A stretch of 64,000 nucleotides of DNA from Arsenophonus apicola (GTDB taxonomy: Bacteria > Pseudomonadota > Gammaproteobacteria > Enterobacterales > Enterobacteriaceae), in NCBI RefSeq assembly GCF_020268605.1, contig NZ_CP084222.1:1302001-1366000 (forward strand). Direction: 5' to 3'. The notes below the pieces were generated by a model. It searched no databases and had not been told where the DNA came from. It worked only from the letters and a program-made list of their open reading frames with translations. The translations under genes and the position numbers were made by a program. Every line of letters starts with the position of its first letter. The first letter of the stretch is position 1. Below are positions 1 through 10,800 of the stretch, one piece after another.

Positions 1-3000
1 TGGGATCCAAGAGTTAATCCGGAACTTATTCCTCAGCAAAATAAAATGGAATTAGTAAAGCCACAGCTAGCACAAGCTAATAATCTTTATAATGTTATCA
101 TCCAGCTAGAAGGTGAAGAAATTATTAATAAAGCGGCGGCAAATTTAATTGGTAAACATCCAAATAATACAATATTAATTCAATATGATCTGGAAAATAA
201 TCAATATCGACTAGTATATGGTGATATTGATAAACTGTTAACTAGCAATAGCCGTTGGTTACTAATTGGGCATGGTCGTTTTGATGAACAGAAAAAACAA
301 CGAGTATTTGCTAATCAAAGTGCTTATACCATAGTTGATAAACTAAAAAAATTAAAAGAAACATTATTAGTCAATAATGAACCAGAAAAAATAATCTTAT
401 TGGGTTGTAAGCTTGATCAAAATAATTTACTGGATAATTTTGCTCTCAATATCAGTCAGGAGTTTTGGCATAAAGATTTTAAATCTACCATAGTGGCCTA
501 TACTAAAGATTTAGCTATTCATTACAATGGTAGGAAAGTAGTTTATTTGGATGAGAGTACAGATAGTAAACAGCCGGCAAAATACTATAAGAATCAGTAT
601 CAAAAAGATAATAATAGTGGTGAAATTATCATTAATGGTGAAGCTTTAATTTTATATCTTTTACGACAAATACATGCAGGCGATGTTTCGTTATCAAGTA
701 TAATAAATAATTATGATAATTATCTTAGCCAATATTTTCATTATTTTGATGGCAAGTTAAATTTAGATTTGCTAAAAATAATTGCTTATGATAACGAGGC
801 ATTTAAAATATTTACTGATTATTTTGCTAATCAGAATCGAATAAATAATAATTATGATATTGGTTTATTAATTGATAAGTTAAATGGAGAAAATATTTCT
901 AATGTGCCATTATGGGCAAAAGTAAATGCAGAAAATATAAAAGGTAAATCAGCAGAAATATTAAATAAAAATAGCTCACAAATAATCTTTCGTTTTTCTG
1001 GCGATAAAAAATTTCGTCTACAGGCTGAGTTATTAGCTAAGGATAATCCAGAAAATACTTTTATTTTCCAAATAGATAAAAATTCAAATACAGCAATCTT
1101 AGAATATGGTGATTTAAATAAATTAAATAATACAGGGATTAAAAAATGGCTATTATTAGGTAATATTGTGACGTATGAGGAACAATCTCTATTCGAAGGA
1201 ATGACATCGGCAAAACTAGTAGATACGCTTAGTGAAGTAAAGCTGTACCTTAGTCTAAATATTCCGGCTGAAGTTTGTTTCTTTTCTCAGCAAGCCTTAG
1301 GACAACTTGCTAATCCTTATGATCCAACTGGTATTGCCAATGAAACTGCAATAAATTTAGCAAAAAGAGCCATAAATAGTACTGTATCAACTTATCAGCA
1401 AGAAAATTATCAGTTACCATGGTTTTCATCAGAATATATAAATGAACAATATGTGCTTGCTGCTGATCATAAAAAATTATATCGATTTAATTATAATAAT
1501 GAAATAAAACAGTTATATATTAACAATATTCCTATTGAACAAAGTTTGTTAATGGATATTGTGACAGAGAAAATTGATCTCAATAATCAAAGCCATAAAT
1601 ATGCTTATCATTTACAAAGCTATCTAGTTGATGAAAACAATTTATTAGATTTGAAAAAAATAGATCAAATTAAATTTGATCCTATTATTAATAAAAAAGT
1701 TAATAATTATTTTGAGGAGAATAAATATATTGGTACTCAGAAACTCATTGAGTGGCGTAAGTTATTTTTAAATAATAACTTACCCACTATACAACAACAA
1801 GCTTATGATGCAAAAATATTATTAGAAAATATTGCCTATCGTCCTGAAATTATTCACTATATTAGTCCTTACTCTAAATATCTATTATCTCAACTATTCG
1901 ACTATCCAAATGGAATAATAAATATGCGAGAATTAATGATGTTAATTCATAATCATCAATTATTAGAGAATTTAAAAACATCATTAATAGAACTTGCAGG
2001 TATTGATGAACGGAGTGAACTCAGTCAATTAAGTTTGCCGCACGCTTTAAAAAAGAGCCAGCAATGGCATAACTATTATCTTAATAATATAATGAGCTTA
2101 GCTAATAGAGTTGCTAAAAAATCTCTTCCCATGTTTAACATAGCTATAAATCCTATGCCTCATGCTTTTTATTACCAAATGAATAGTCAATTGGGAAGAA
2201 ATCTAGCATTATTATATGCTTACAATGAAAATAATATTGAAAATTTAACTCAGTTATTACAATACCATCATAGTTTATTAGAATTTTCTCGAAAACGAGC
2301 GTTAACTTATGAAGAGCAACAGTTCTTAGCAAATATTAATTCTGTATTTGATCGTATCGATTATCTTTTTACGCAAAATAAAATTGTGAATGAAAAAAAT
2401 ATTAATCAATTAGTAAAATTATCAATAGGTAAATATCAGTTAGATATAAATAATAATATTTTTACTATTTTAGTGCAGGATAAAAATGATGATTTTTACA
2501 CTTGCAAAATTTATGATCCGAAAATGGGAGAAATAAGATTAGATTTTATTCGAAAAGATAGTGTATATGAAGATCTTCTATATTTTATGAAAATATATCT
2601 TGATGATGAAATTATTATTGGTAATAAAAAATATCATCGTTATGACATGTTGGGTATTAAAAAGGAACAGAACAATACCTATCGTATCAAATTATATGAA
2701 ATAAAGCATGATGAAATATTTTATGCTAATTTAGCGAGATTAATAGTAAAATTACCGCTAAATCAACAAGAAAGCCAAGTTTCAGTTAAAATTGATGAAA
2801 TTGTTATTCCACTTGCTATTTTACAGCAGGCTGGCGCATATGTTGATCAGAAAAAAATATCCCTATTCTCAATTAGAAACGTTACTGATTGGCAGAAAAA
2901 AATACGTTTTGATGTGGTAGCTTTAAATGATTACCTTAGTTTTTATCAAGACAGTCAAAATAATATTAACTTAATTAAAATTTTAAAAGCGAAAATTAAT

Positions 3001-5031
3001 TCAATCAACAATTATACAGATCTATTCATTAATAGTGATAATTTGAACGATCTTGCTGTAATTATGCAGCGCTTTGCTTATATTGAGCAATATAATAGTC
3101 AAAAATTTGCTGATAAAAATTTACAATTAAGTTTGCAGAAAGGCATATCTCATTTGCCTCGCTATGCACTATTAGTTAATAAACTTGCTAATAGCATACC
3201 GTTATTCAGTTTGATCCAATTAGTGACCGCAACGCAATCTGTCACTATGCAACTATGTAACGACAATTTGTCTGATAATGAAAGGCAGTTATTAGAGGAT
3301 AACCTCATAGTAGCCTGGGCTGCCAATATCACTAATTTTAGTGTGCAGGCTTTACAACCAATATTGTTAAAAGCGGCTTATAAAGTAAGTGGTTCATTGA
3401 GTAATGCCAGTAGGTTTGCTAATCGAGTTAACGCTGGCCTGACAATTGCCGCAACTGGTTTTGATCTTTACTATGCCTATGAAAATTTTAGCCAGTTAGA
3501 AAATGAACATGATTTGGCAATCAGGCAAGATTTGCTGGTTAATGGCATATTATCATTGATCAATGCAGGTGTTAGTGCTTCTACGGCTTTGGCTATTATG
3601 GCGGGATCATCAACGGCGGGACCATTAGGGGTGATTGTCGGTACCGGATTAATGTTAGGCGGTATGTTTTATAATGCTTATCGGCTTATTCAACGAGTAG
3701 AGGAAAAAATTGCCCTTACTAGCCACGAGAAATTTCAGCTAGCCATTGGTTCAATATTAGGACTGCAACCGAGTTATTCGATCCAAAATAAATTATTACA
3801 GCAACAAACTGCGGCTCAGTTAAGACTTTACCGACAACAGAATGAGGCAAATTTTTTTAAGCAAGTATTACAACCAGCTGGGTATAATTTGAGTATTTTC
3901 CGTTTGGAAGAAGAAAATATTGCTGAATTACCACTCTATCATTTATTTGATAACCACAATAATCGTTATCTGACTGCAAAAAAATATTATGATTATCAAT
4001 ATGATCTTCAATATTTAAAACATGATTTGGATATTTTGTCATTACCACTTAATTTGTGGAAGCAACAGCATATTGATGAAACACTAGAAAGCATAAAGCG
4101 CAAATTTACTAAACAAGAAGTAGAAAAAATTATTGCGCAACATCCTAATCGTTATCAAATAGAACTAACTAAGATAAAAACCTATATACCCGTTTCTTAT
4201 CAGCCATCAGACGAAATAATATTATTTAGTAACAAATATAATCATGTTATTAAACTGATGTCTAATCAACCTTATTTTGATCGAAAATTACCTAGTGTCG
4301 AGACAGTAAACGCTATTTATTCATTACAAAATAATAATCAAATACAATATTCTAATGAAAGTTTGCAAAAATTTTTATCAAAAGATAATTTAATAAATTT
4401 TATAACCGGTATTAACTTTAATTTAGCCAATGGTGATGATGCCATTGTTGGTTCTCAGGTAGTTAAAAATCAGTTTATTTGTGGTAGTGGGAAAAAAATT
4501 TTTATTGGTGGTGAGTTTGACGATGTTTTTATTCTATTATTTGACAAAATAACAGGGGATGAAAATAAGTATTTCGATGGCAATAGTGGGAATGATACAT
4601 TATCGGTCGAACTCTTACCTTATTATCAATTAGTCACAACTGATAGTTCCACCCAGCCAGCCAATAATCTAACAAAAGTAACAGGAACGTTTATTAATTT
4701 ACCACAAGGTGAATTGAAGTATTTAACTGAAAACTATATTGATAATTTTGCCAATGTAGCAGCATTAATAAGAAAAAATTACTCAACGGAAGTTTTAGTA
4801 GATTTTATTAATATAGAGAATGTTATAGGTAGTAAACATAGCCAGGATTTAATTTTAGGTAATGAAAAGGATAATATCTTAAATGGGCGGGGAGGTATTG
4901 ATATTATTTATGGGCAGGCAGGTAATGATACGTTGATATTAAATAATGGTTATGCAAATGGTGGCGAAGGAGCAGATACATATATTATCGAGCGTTATAA
5001 CTGGTTGGATTATAGAGAAGAACTTCCTTGA
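1..5031 (+). CDS. LifA/MARTX-like toxin fragment: C80 protease, degenerate C80 repeat, TcdA/TcdB-like pore, RTX repeats
   Basis: This is the main body of toxin copy 1. Numbered from the ATG at 46, residues ~15-180 match the MARTX self-cleaving cysteine protease (peptidase C80), with His76 in a GHGR motif and Cys121 in an LLGCKL motif. In that family host inositol hexakisphosphate triggers autocleavage. Residues ~313-450 repeat the same fold signature without the catalytic His and Cys. Residues ~1035-1225 include a long hydrophobic, Gly/Ala-rich segment like the TcdA/TcdB translocation region. From ~1460 on there are glycine/aspartate RTX-type motifs. The ATG at 46 is only the first Met inside the window. 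The frame ends at a TGA where copy 2 has Trp. Large toxins of this type act on eukaryotic host cells; the target is unknown. Confidence 0.75.
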   Translation, partial: WDPRVNPELIPQQNKMELVKPQLAQANNLYNVIIQLEGEEIINKAAANLIGKHPNNTILIQYDLENNQYRLVYGDIDKLLTSNSRWLLIGHGRFDEQKKQRVFANQSAYTIVDKLKKLKETLLVNNEPEKIILLGCKLDQNNLLDNFALNISQEFWHKDFKSTIVAYTKDLAIHYNGRKVVYLDESTDSKQPAKYYKNQYQKDNNSGEIIINGEALILYLLRQIHAGDVSLSSIINNYDNYLSQYFHYFDGKLNLDLLKIIAYDNEAFKIFTDYFANQNRINNNYDIGLLIDKLNGENISNVPLWAKVNAENIKGKSAEILNKNSSQIIFRFSGDKKFRLQAELLAKDNPENTFIFQIDKNSNTAILEYGDLNKLNNTGIKKWLLLGNIVTYEEQSLFEGMTSAKLVDTLSEVKLYLSLNIPAEVCFFSQQALGQLANPYDPTGIANETAINLAKRAINSTVSTYQQENYQLPWFSSEYINEQYVLAADHKKLYRFNYNNEIKQLYINNIPIEQSLLMDIVTEKIDLNNQSHKYAYHLQSYLVDENNLLDLKKIDQIKFDPIINKKVNNYFEENKYIGTQKLIEWRKLFLNNNLPTIQQQAYDAKILLENIAYRPEIIHYISPYSKYLLSQLFDYPNGIINMRELMMLIHNHQLLENLKTSLIELAGIDERSELSQLSLPHALKKSQQWHNYYLNNIMSLANRVAKKSLPMFNIAINPMPHAFYYQMNSQLGRNLALLYAYNENNIENLTQLLQYHHSLLEFSRKRALTYEEQQFLANINSVFDRIDYLFTQNKIVNEKNINQLVKLSIGKYQLDINNNIFTILVQDKNDDFYTCKIYDPKMGEIRLDFIRKDSVYEDLLYFMKIYLDDEIIIGNKKYHRYDMLGIKKEQNNTYRIKLYEIKHDEIFYANLARLIVKLPLNQQESQVSVKIDEIVIPLAILQQAGAYVDQKKISLFSIRNVTDWQKKIRFDVVALNDYLSFYQDSQNNINLIKILKAKINSINNYTDLFINSDNLNDLAVIMQRFAYIEQYNSQKFADKNLQLSLQKGISHLPRYALLVNKLANSIPLFSLIQLVTATQSVTMQLCNDNLSDNERQLLEDNLIVAWAANITNFSVQALQPILLKAAYKVSGSLSNASRFANRVNAGLTIAATGFDLYYAYENFSQLENEHDLAIRQDLLVNGILSLINAGVSASTALAIMAGSSTAGPLGVIVGTGLMLGGMFYNAYRLIQRVEEKIALTSHEKFQLAIGSILGLQPSYSIQNKLLQQQTAAQLRLYRQQNEANFFKQVLQPAGYNLSIFRLEEENIAELPLYHLFDNHNNRYLTAKKYYDYQYDLQYLKHDLDILSLPLNLWKQQHIDETLESIKRKFTKQEVEKIIAQHPNRYQIELTKIKTYIPVSYQPSDEIILFSNKYNHVIKLMSNQPYFDRKLPSVETVNAIYSLQNNNQIQYSNESLQKFLSKDNLINFITGINFNLANGDDAIVGSQVVKNQFICGSGKKIFIGGEFDDVFILLFDKITGDENKYFDGNSGNDTLSVELLPYYQLVTTDSSTQPANNLTKVTGTFINLPQGELKYLTENYIDNFANVAALIRKNYSTEVLVDFINIENVIGSKHSQDLILGNEKDNILNGRGGIDIIYGQAGNDTLILNNGYANGGEGADTYIIERYNWLDYREELP

Positions 5032-5106
5032 AATGAACAAAGCTATTATTGGGATATTGATAATGAAAGATGGCAAAATTTAGATAACAATAAAATTGAC
5101 TTAAAA

Positions 5107-5958
5107 TTGGGTTATGATTTAAATGCCCATATTGTGATTGATGAAGTTGAGAAAGAGAATAGGAGTGTTATTGTTTTTAATTATAAATTAGATGAAATTA
5201 TAGAGATTAAATTAGTGGATACCGATATTTATCTACAAATTTTATCAGATAAAGGGTTAATTAATGGTGAAATTAAGCCCGGTATAATCGATATAAGGTT
5301 AAAAAATGCCTATATAAGTTTAGGGAATGATGAATTTGCACTTAATCATGAATATCTATTACAAACTATGGATGGTTTTTTATTAACTTTGTGTTTACCT
5401 CAAAAGCTAACAAAACAACATATGCCAGAAAAAATATTTGAAATAATCTATTTTGATAAACTAGATAAACTTAATGCGGGCAATAATATTAGCGAAATTG
5501 AGATTAATTTAACGCAAAATAGTATAAAAAATGATCATAAAAAATATTTATTACCAGCTACAATTAAGCCTGTAACGACAATTAATAATGCGCAACATAC
5601 TATTTTTCATGGTTATAAATATAACAATCATTTTACTTCAATCAAAAAAAATAATTATATCTATTTTTCACATGGTATTGATATTTATTTGCTTGATGAT
5701 TTGGTTAGCACAGATAAAATAAACGATAGTATTACCTTTGATTTTAAAGAAATTAATGCTTCATTTACTAATGAAGATATTTTTATTATTGTAGTAAAAG
5801 AGTATAGTGGTTATGATTTTATTTTTGAAGACAATTGTTTATCTTATCAAGCTTCATCTCAATTAGCACAAATTAAATTTGTTAATAATTTAGGTGATTT
5901 TTATGGCAAAATATACCTTTTAGATAAAAATAATCAATATTTTTTTATTAATTATTAA
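5107..5958 (+). CDS. RTX-tail fragment of toxin copy 1
   Basis: This stretch is in the same frame as the preceding fragment and separated from it only by the TGA at 5029-5031. It aligns with the region of copies 2 and 3 that follows the first RTX block, including the shared LDE, LLQTMDGF and YSGYDF motifs. No enzymatic motif is seen. It is probably part of the calcium-binding or secretion tail of the parent toxin. The TTG at 5107 has no evident ribosome binding site, so independent translation is doubtful. It ends at a TAA where copy 2 has AAA (Lys). Confidence 0.55.
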   Translation: MGYDLNAHIVIDEVEKENRSVIVFNYKLDEIIEIKLVDTDIYLQILSDKGLINGEIKPGIIDIRLKNAYISLGNDEFALNHEYLLQTMDGFLLTLCLPQKLTKQHMPEKIFEIIYFDKLDKLNAGNNISEIEINLTQNSIKNDHKKYLLPATIKPVTTINNAQHTIFHGYKYNNHFTSIKKNNYIYFSHGIDIYLLDDLVSTDKINDSITFDFKEINASFTNEDIFIIVVKEYSGYDFIFEDNCLSYQASSQLAQIKFVNNLGDFYGKIYLLDKNNQYFFINY

Positions 5959-6093
5959 AACAATAAATATCAAATTACGCCTTGTACTATAGTACAGGCA
6001 CCGTCAGAATTCGATGACAATATTTTTTATCCTAAAGGTTATTCTCAAATTGAAAAAGTTAACTTATCATCAGGTAATGATATATTAACCGAT

Positions 6094-6441
6094 ATGAGTG
6101 AAACGGGAAAAATTATTATAGTAGGTGACGGTAATGATATTATTACCGCTAAAAACGGTGATAATATGGTTGTTGATGGCAATGGTAATGATATTATTTC
6201 ATTTGGTGATGGTAATGATATTATTATATCAACTCAAGGTAATAATATTATTGATGCTGGTAAAGGAAATAATGTTTTAGCGATAAATCATGGTACAGGT
6301 GATATAAATGTATTGCTCAATGAAGGAAATAATAAAATTTTTATCCAAGGCTTAGGTGGTAGTGCTGTATTTGACTATCCAGATAATGATTTAGTTATAT
6401 CATCACGTAATAATAATAATAAAATAACAATTTATGATTAA
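6094..6441 (+). CDS. RTX glycine/aspartate repeat fragment of toxin copy 1
   Basis: The fragment carries repeated GNDII and GDGND motifs typical of hemolysin-type calcium-binding nonapeptides, which form parallel beta-rolls and often precede C-terminal type I secretion signals. It is in the same frame as the two upstream pieces. It ends at a TAA where copy 2 reads Tyr, and the homologous reading continues in frame to the TAA at 6634-6636. This is the last repeat block of the parent protein, cut off by two stops. Confidence 0.55.
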   Translation: MSETGKIIIVGDGNDIITAKNGDNMVVDGNGNDIISFGDGNDIIISTQGNNIIDAGKGNNVLAINHGTGDINVLLNEGNNKIFIQGLGGSAVFDYPDNDLVISSRNNNNKITIYD

Positions 6442-6782
6442 GAAAAATATAAAAACCAGCTTGAAATTAACACTTCATTAAATAGTGATATTTTACTTGA
6501 TGAAAAAGATATTGCTTTATTAATCGATGTGGCATCTTCTTTTCAGCAAAAAAATAATGAATTTCAACTCATTTCTTTGACTGCGCATGAAAGAGATTTT
6601 GTTAATAAAGTGTTTCAATATAATAAAGTTAATTAAAATAATAACTCAATATTTAAAGTAAATATGGTCAATAAAGAAGAGTATTATTGAATAAATTTTA
6701 AGAGAATTTTTTATCAAGATTATATTATATTGCAATGGATTTCATTCATGAAATTTGAATCTTAAGTTACAAGGAATTTATT

Positions 6783-7721
6783 ATGCCCAAAAAAAAGTAT
6801 CAATTTAAACCAGGCTTTTCACAACAAAAATATATATTCGAAGCTTCTAAAGAACGCTTTGAACATATAGCTAATAAATTTATTTCATATAATGATCCGA
6901 GTATTGCAAAGGAAATAACGGGTATATGTTTAGCATTGAGTTCAGCCTATATAACGCAAGTTCGCGAAGGTGGCCTAGCACGGGGTGAAAAATATATTAC
7001 CGGTATACAGTCATTAATTAAAACAATTGATTCAGAAACGGTAAGTTATGATCCTCCTTATATAAAAGCTCGGCATAAAGCCAGACAATTGCATGCTAAA
7101 GAAAAATTAAATCTTCTATTTATTGATTTAATTGGCAGGCAAAGATTATCTTTTGATTTATATGAAATGGCAAATTACCAGCCAAGTTATCATCTATGGC
7201 CACCAATACAAGAAAATGAAAATATGTATAATTATTTTACCAGGGTAGTCGAATTTGAAGGTAAACAAAAACTGCAATTTTTAGAAAGATTTTGGTTTAA
7301 AGAATTTATAGTAGAAGTACAACGTAGAATTAATATACAAGATAAGGACCTTAATAATTTCAAACTAACTGTACATAAAATCTATTTAAAATTAAAGAAA
7401 AAATATCTTACGGGATATATTAATTATTATAATGATAGAGGTTTAGAAATAACCAGAAATGATGGAAATGGTATATTAAATGACATAAAGTTTGAAGAAT
7501 TTATTGAAATCTATATTGATAAAGATGATATTAGTAATAATTGTTATTTAGAACTCTCTTCTGAAGACCATATGATGGCAATTGTTATTGAGAAAAACAA
7601 CCAAACCGGGCTATTAAAATATGCATTTTTTGATCCTAATTATGGCATTATTTACTTTAATGAACGAGAAGAATTTAAGCAATTTTTAACATATATAGTA
7701 AAAGAAAGAACGGATATTTAA
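6783..7721 (+). CDS. YopT-like (C58) cysteine protease domain, N-terminal piece of toxin copy 2
   Basis: The 312-residue product has the order of catalytic residues of peptidase family C58 (YopT, AvrPphB; also found inside LifA/Efa1 toxins): Cys49 in GICLALS, His263 in EDHMMAI and Asp284 in FFDPNYG. YopT cleaves prenylated Rho GTPases; the substrate here is unknown. A good ribosome binding site precedes the ATG. The stop at 7719-7721 is in frame with the next fragment, so this was the N-terminus of the large toxin, now perhaps made as a free protease. Its paralogue in copy 3 has lost the catalytic Cys. Confidence 0.65.
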   Translation: MPKKKYQFKPGFSQQKYIFEASKERFEHIANKFISYNDPSIAKEITGICLALSSAYITQVREGGLARGEKYITGIQSLIKTIDSETVSYDPPYIKARHKARQLHAKEKLNLLFIDLIGRQRLSFDLYEMANYQPSYHLWPPIQENENMYNYFTRVVEFEGKQKLQFLERFWFKEFIVEVQRRINIQDKDLNNFKLTVHKIYLKLKKKYLTGYINYYNDRGLEITRNDGNGILNDIKFEEFIEIYIDKDDISNNCYLELSSEDHMMAIVIEKNNQTGLLKYAFFDPNYGIIYFNEREEFKQFLTYIVKERTDI

Positions 7722-7898
7722 AATTTTTTAACCTACGATAAAAATTTTTATATTAGTTCTATTATAGAATTAGAAAATAGTGATGTAATAAATAAAAGCA
7801 ATATTTTTCCAATAATTGATCGTGATTCCGTAAATATAACAACGACGAAAATACTTTGTGAAGAGCAAAGTATTTTCTATCTTACAAGCAAGATAAAA

Positions 7899-10800
7899 TT
7901 GCTTTTTAAGCGATTTGATGCAGAAATTGGAGTAACAGAAGTTATTCTTATTGATGAAAGTGAAAATTATAAATCAATAAATTTAAATATTAATTCTGTA
8001 AGTTCAGATCATATTTTAGAAATTATAACAGAGCAATATAGTAATATTTTGAAATTAAAATATAACGATATTAATTTAACTATAAATGACAATAAATGTT
8101 TTGTTTCTAGAATTAATTTTGGCAGAGATATAGAACTTATTACAGAATTGGTGCTTGAAAATATACCTGTAGACACATTGGAAATGCACAATAATGAATC
8201 TTTAGGTTCGGATGTTGCTATTGCTTTTGATGCATGGTGGGATCCAAAGATAAATCCGGAAAAAATTCCGTTACATACTGGCGCAGCGAAAAAAAGGTTA
8301 GCAGAAACAAATTATCGTCATAACTTGATCATTCAATTTGAAGGTGATGAAATCGTTAGTAAATCAGTTGCCAATTTAATTGGCAAGCATCCAGATATGA
8401 CAACAGTGATCCAGTATGATCTTGAGCATGATCGTTATAGAGTGGGTTATGGTGATATTAATAAAGTGCCAGGTGAACGAACTCGATGGTTTCTTATTGG
8501 TCATGGCAGAACTGATCGCAGAACTAAAAAAAGAACCTTTGCCAGAAAAACAGCGCAATATATTGTCGCTAAATTAAAAGATTTAAAACATACTGAATTT
8601 AATAATAGTGATCCTGAAAAAATAGTTTTGCTGGGTTGCAAATTAGGGCAAGCCAGGATAGAAGATAATTTTGCCTTAGATATTAGCCAACATTTTTGGT
8701 ACGAAGGATTTAGCTCAATAATAACTGCTTATACTAAAGATTTACATATTTGTCATAATGGCAGAAGAATAGTTTATTTAAATGAATATGAAAGTAGCCG
8801 TAAAGATGCCAGATATTATAAAACTATTTTTAATAAAGAAATGTCTCCAATGGGCATACAAATTAATCATGAAATATTAATTAATTATATTTTAAGAGAA
8901 ATTAATTTGGGTAATATTTCATTGGATAGTGATATTATTAAAAATAGTGATTATGTAAAGCAATATTTTTACCTGCCAAATGGTAAATTAGATATTGATT
9001 TATTAAAATTAGTTGCTTTAGATAGTCGAGCATATCATATATTTGTTGATTATATGCATGAAACAAAAGCTATTTACGGTGGTTTTAACGTTAATGGTTT
9101 AATCGAAAAATTATATAACCAAAAAATTTTTGATACGCCTTTATGGAAAACCGTCAATCATGAAGCTATACGGCAAAACTTATATAAAGTCGATAAAAAT
9201 GGTGTTAAAAAAATTATTTTTCGCTTTTCAGATCAGGAAAAATATCGTCAACAAGCTGAATTAATAGCGAGTGAAAATCCGGTTGATAACTTTATTTTTC
9301 AGGTCGATAAGCATTCAAAGAGAATTATTTTAGAGTATGGCCAGTTGGATAAGCTTAAAAATATCGCTGTTGATAAATGGATTTTATTAGGGAACATTGA
9401 ACAGCATGATGCGAATTTCTTATTTGAAGGCATGACAGTAAAAAATGTAGTTGATGTCATGGATAATATCCATAAACAGCATTTATTAACTATACCAACA
9501 GAAATTAGCTTTTTTAATAAAAACGCCTTAGGTAAATTATCAAATCCGTATGATGTTTCAGCCATTGCCAGTCAACTAGCGATACAATTAGGGCAAGAAA
9601 ATATAAATACCAATGTTACAACTTACCAAGTAAACTTAGATCCCTTTCCTATATCATCATCAGATGGTGTCTCTGAATATTTTCATTTAGTTAATGATAA
9701 TAAATTGACTAAGTTTAGATATAATCAAACTAGTGAACAACTATTTTATAATGACCTTAATATTACACATGCTTTGTTAATGGATACAGCTAAGGAAAAT
9801 ATTGATATTGATAGTGATTTTGAAAATTATCTAGGTTATTTAAATAAATACCTATTAAATCCAGATGGTAATTTAATAACTAATAGAGTAAAAACAATTA
9901 TCTATGATCCCATTATTAGTCGTAAAGTTAATAATTATTTTTTACACAACATGGATCAGCAGCCTAATGCGTCGGACCAATGGCAAAAAATTTTTTCAAT
10001 TAATGATAATGAAGCATTAAATGTGAAGGTAAATAATATTAATACCTTACTAGAAAGTCTCTATTATCGTCCAGAGACCATTAATCATCTCAGCGATTAT
10101 TCAAATAGTTTACTGACCGAATTATATTCTCGTACTGATGGCTCGCTAGATATCGGTGGTTTAATGCTGTTAGTTAATGATCATCAACATTTAAATCAGC
10201 TTCAAATGTCATTAACTGAGCTTACCGCTATTGATGAAAGAAGCGGACTTAATCAATTACCATTAAAACAGTCATTAATAAGAATTCAACAATGGCATCA
10301 ATATTATTTTAATAATATTCTGTCATTAATTAAAATAAGCAAGGAGAATCCTAATGTTACCATAAAACCCTTGTTACATGCTTTTTATTTTGACAAAAAT
10401 ATTAATTTAGGCAAGTATATAGGACTATTTTATGCATTGACCTCTAATAATGCCCATGATCTAAATCTAGTATGGCAATATCATCGTGATTTAATAGAAA
10501 TTTCTAGTAAAAGAAAATTATCAATTAGTGAACAGCAATTTATAAATAATTTTAATGAACTTGTTGATTTGACTACTTATATTGCTGATAATAAGGGCAT
10601 ATTAGAAGATCAACAACAATTAACTTTTTCTGCCAGCTTAGCAAGTGAAGCGATAGGAAAATATCAATTAAGTTTTGATCATGTGGTGTTTACCATTATT
10701 ATTGCAGATAATGGTGATGGCTATTATCAGTGTAAAATATTTGATCCTCGCATGGGTGAAATAAAAATAAATCAGCTTAATAAAACTAATATAGATAGCG

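Larger units (their letters stand above)
1..6636 (+). pseudogene. Toxin copy 1 (whole locus, 5' end outside window), interrupted by three in-frame stops
   Basis: This is the remnant of one giant toxin gene, read throughout in a single frame. The stops are TGA at 5029-5031, TAA at 5956-5958 and TAA at 6439-6441, and the natural end is TAA at 6634-6636. Alignment by eye with copies 2 and 3 shows that the stops replace ordinary residues (probably W, K and Y) and that homology resumes at once after each. The frame is already open at base 1, and bases 1-45 align with the C58-C80 linker of copy 2, so the upstream part lies outside the window. Whether the pieces are still made as separate proteins cannot be told. 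Confidence 0.75.

Noticed and set aside
3857..4048. Minus-strand open frames inside the toxin genes (also 8009-8191, 8376-8558, 9299-9565, 13176-13400, 20176-20358, 22245-22445)
   Set aside because: They are antisense to long conserved toxin frames, have no ribosome binding sites and show composition expected from the opposite strand of AT-rich coding sequence.
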